DNA of 64,000 nucleotides from Myroides odoratimimus. Lineage in GTDB: Bacteria; Bacteroidota; Bacteroidia; Flavobacteriales; Flavobacteriaceae. The stretch is from NCBI RefSeq assembly GCF_001485415.1, contig NZ_BCMQ01000014.1:1-64000 (forward strand), written 5' to 3'. The translations under genes and the position numbers were made by a program. Position 1 is the stretch's first letter, and the number at the start of each line of letters is the position of its first letter. Below the pieces are notes generated by a model. That model did no database searches. It was not told the DNA's origin and saw nothing but the letters and a program-made list of their open reading frames with translations. This document shows positions 62,049 to 64,000 of this stretch, piece by piece.

Positions 62049-62179
62049 AACAATCTTATAATAATAAAAATTAATACCTAAAACCACCTATCCAATCTAA
62101 AAAGGTAAATACCTTAGAATATCAACATTGAGTTTACCTTAAAATAATCTTCTTTTTTAAAGGCTACATTGTAGCTTAC

Positions 62180-62995
62180 TTAATAAAGCTTTATAGTAAT
62201 GATATAATAACCATACTCTGTGTTTTTATCACCAACAGGACAAATAAACAAGTAACTATCTCTTGATACTTGATAATAAGTAACCAAAGATTGCAAGGGT
62301 ATATTAATAGGGGTAGCTGTTTTTAAAAATGTTTCCAGGTTATCTACCACTAAGGTTTTATTTTGAAACTCTTTATCATGAAGTTTGAAGAACTTTTCAA
62401 TGCCTTCTAACAATCTACCTACTATAAAAATCCCAGGTACTATAGGGTAATTATCAAAGTGACCTTTACAATGCTCTATGGTAAATGCTGGAATATCAAT
62501 ACTAAAATGCGCTGGCTTACCTAAATCAATTTCCACTTCTTGATATACTAGGTCATTTTTAACAGGGATCCTCTGGGTATAAAAACCACTGAAAACTTGC
62601 TGAAAAGCATTCTGATTAAAAATTACATATTCCAGCTCAGAGGTATAAACCAATTGTGACTGATTATCAAAAATATCTAATAATACTTTGCCTTTTCGCT
62701 CTGAAAAACAAACAGTTCTAGCGCAGTATCTTAACTCTTGATCCATTGTTGTATTACTAATCTTTCTTATTCGAATTTTTTCAGCTAAAAAAAAGGTTTT
62801 CTCACAGACCCTCATATCCTGTAGCAATGATATACTGGCTAATGTTGCGGCAGTTTGTCCTATCTTTTTAAACTCCTTAAACTGATTTTCAGAGCTAGTT
62901 GTAGTATATTCTACACTAGATTGGTTTATAATTAATTTATCTAATTCAAACAGATACGGATACCCCTCTCCTATAGATTCATATATATGCTCCAT
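62180..62995 (-). CDS. Double-hotdog thioester dehydratase-like protein
   Basis: 271 residues. The C-terminal half (about 150-271) has IEHCKGHFDNYPIVPGIFIV (about residue 172), which matches the FabZ/FabA-type HxxGHFPxxPxxPG loop including the catalytic His. The N-terminal half may be a second, degenerate hotdog. The arrangement recalls AfsA/ScbA-like and polyketide/fatty-acid dehydratase-like proteins. Whether it makes a signalling lipid, a pigment or an acyl chain cannot be told from the window. It is coupled to the upstream gene, one base apart. Confidence 0.72.
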   Translation of the reverse strand: MEHIYESIGEGYPYLFELDKLIINQSSVEYTTTSSENQFKEFKKIGQTAATLASISLLQDMRVCEKTFFLAEKIRIRKISNTTMDQELRYCARTVCFSERKGKVLLDIFDNQSQLVYTSELEYVIFNQNAFQQVFSGFYTQRIPVKNDLVYQEVEIDLGKPAHFSIDIPAFTIEHCKGHFDNYPIVPGIFIVGRLLEGIEKFFKLHDKEFQNKTLVVDNLETFLKTATPINIPLQSLVTYYQVSRDSYLFICPVGDKNTEYGYYIITIKLY

Positions 62996-62996
62996 A

Positions 62997-63596
62997 CTAT
63001 AAACTATTTTGTTTAAATATATAGGTACATGTTATATTTGAATGCTGATCATAAGAGCACTGAGGTACGTGAATTTCAATATGATTTAATCCAAGATAAT
63101 CTTTAATTCCTTCCATAAAAGCAATTAAAGTAGGGAAGCTTAGATACTGATCGATTTTATAGAGTTTAGCCGCCCTGTGATAACGATCTGCTCCCTTTAG
63201 CTCAATAACTGCATAATCCGGGGTATAATCTTTAACTTGAAACTTAAACTCTGGGCTAGAGGTATAAATGGCAGAAATAGCCACTAAGATTAATGATCTA
63301 CAATCACGAATCATATTAGGGTCCTTGTCTAGGGCTTGTTGTGCTTTTACTCTTCCTAGATCATAGAAAAATGCCTCAGAATGTACCCTTATTTGATCTA
63401 CCCCATGTCTTTGCCCAATTAATTGCAATTGCAAGGCATAGAACTGTGAGGTAATATTAGATAAATTAATGGCTAAATCTGATACAGATCCTGGAAGATA
63501 CAAATCCACTAGTCTTTCTTTGATTTCTTGTGAAGGATACTGATCACTTCCTCTTAATAAGTTCAATTCTAAAAATAAGGTGTTTTGTTGTTTCAT
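62997..63596 (-). CDS. Hypothetical protein, partner of the hotdog protein
   Basis: 199 residues from ATG 63594-63596 (MKQQNTLFLELNLLRGSDQY); an earlier ATG at 63695 would add a hydrophobic stretch encoded by very AT-rich leader DNA and is less likely. The C-terminal part, with LIAFMEGIKDYLGLNHIEIH and CSYDQHSNITCTYIF, recalls the end of V4R-like small-molecule-binding domains (conserved closing Cys pair). That resemblance is weak. Its stop precedes the hotdog start by one base, so both are likely made together. Confidence 0.6.
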   Translation of the reverse strand: MKQQNTLFLELNLLRGSDQYPSQEIKERLVDLYLPGSVSDLAINLSNITSQFYALQLQLIGQRHGVDQIRVHSEAFFYDLGRVKAQQALDKDPNMIRDCRSLILVAISAIYTSSPEFKFQVKDYTPDYAVIELKGADRYHRAAKLYKIDQYLSFPTLIAFMEGIKDYLGLNHIEIHVPQCSYDQHSNITCTYIFKQNSL

Positions 63597-63911
63597 AATA
63601 CAATTAAATTTTAAAAAATATTTAGTTTTAAATTTAATAACAAATATTGCAATAATTATAACTAAATAAAAAACACAATTTAACACAAACAACACAATTA
63701 TAATCTAAAAAAAACAATAAAATCAAAAAAAATAAAGCAATTAAAAACAAAACAGCTTATACCCAGGCCTTATACAAAAAAGTAAAAAACTGTGTTTTTT
63801 ATACATTTAAAACAAACAAAAACCAATATATATATTGAGACTTTACACTATTTAAACAAACTCACCTACCTTAGGCTAAGTTTTAAAAAAAGCTAACTTT
63901 TTTAAGAAGAT

Positions 63912-64000
63912 ATGATAGTTTTAAAAACCTATATCCCCTTAGGTCTTAAAATAAGAGAACTAGAAAAGAACATCTCTTTTATTATCAACAGACTCAAGTT
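63912..64000 (+). CDS. Possible start of a rightward gene (partial)
   Basis: From ATG 63912 the frame stays open for 29 codons to the window edge (MIVLKTYIPLGLKIREL, then ISFIINRLK). An A/G-rich ttaagaagat directly before the ATG is compatible with a start. Too short to identify. The gap 63597-63911 otherwise contains only AT-rich DNA. Confidence 0.35.
   Translation, partial: MIVLKTYIPLGLKIRELEKNISFIINRLK

Overview
The window looks like a chromosomal segment of a low-GC member of the Flavobacteriaceae (Bacteroidota), possibly Myroides or Flavobacterium. The reasons are strongly AT-rich intergenic DNA, promoter candidates of the TTG-N19 to N23-TAnnTTTG type, a type IX secretion sorting domain, SusC/SusD outer-membrane proteins, DUF6520, DUF3945/DUF4099, YWFSY-type MobC and other families typical of this phylum. 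Species assignment is inference. No rRNA or tRNA gene and no CRISPR array was seen.

Region 1 (1-8.1 kb) is mostly core-like. It holds the start of a cell-surface protein with decapeptide repeats, a Spy/CpxP-like periplasmic protein, a subtilisin-like protease exported by T9SS, galE, nagB and a small cytidylyltransferase-like gene. Clear hairpin terminators separate them.

Region 2 (8.2-29.9 kb) is one long minus-strand surface polysaccharide operon, transcribed from a promoter near 29.97-30.0 kb. From upstream to downstream it holds two nucleotide-sugar 6-dehydrogenases, a complete legionaminic-acid pathway of the GDP-sugar type (LegB, LegC, LegH, LegI, LegG, PtmE, LegF), a Wzy-like polymerase, a GT52/polysialyltransferase-like enzyme, a Wzx flippase, an acetyltransferase and a GT4 transferase. 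An L-QuiNAc/L-FucNAc module follows (4,6-dehydratase, cupin, 2-epimerase, RmlD-like reductase, WbuB-like transferase), then a WbpV-like reductase, a WecA/WbpL-like initiating phosphotransferase and a PglD-like acetyltransferase. Together these predict a Wzx/Wzy-assembled O-antigen or capsule whose repeat carries legionaminic acid and an L-6-deoxy-HexNAc.

Region 3 (30-47.1 kb) is a mobilizable or conjugative element, rearranged at its left side. A block of about 0.6-0.7 kb is present twice, each copy with a different gene broken. An IS4-type transposase relic and a probable chromosomal gene lie between the copies. The intact part has a MobC coupling protein, a TopB-like protein that seems to have lost its metal-binding catalytic residues, a DUF4099/DUF3945 protein, an excisionase-like HTH protein, the MobB relaxase, MobA, a Upf1-like SF1 helicase and an XRE regulator.

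Region 4 (47.1-48.5 kb) has no normal gene but is packed with inverted repeats. There is an H-type pseudoknot-like arrangement at 47170-47333, and eight consecutive stem-loops at 47676-48155. A 51-codon ORF and a further long hairpin follow. This is the strongest candidate in the window for an undescribed structured RNA or DNA element.

Region 5 (48.6-60.6 kb) holds a SusC/SusD pair with an S9 peptidase, a convergent DUF6520 peptide plus MauE-like membrane protein, and a tandem family of four diverged small secreted proteins. Region 6 (60.7-64 kb) holds cspA with a structured leader, two copies of a 40-bp palindrome, a hotdog-fold protein with an adjacent partner of unknown function, and the possible start of another gene.
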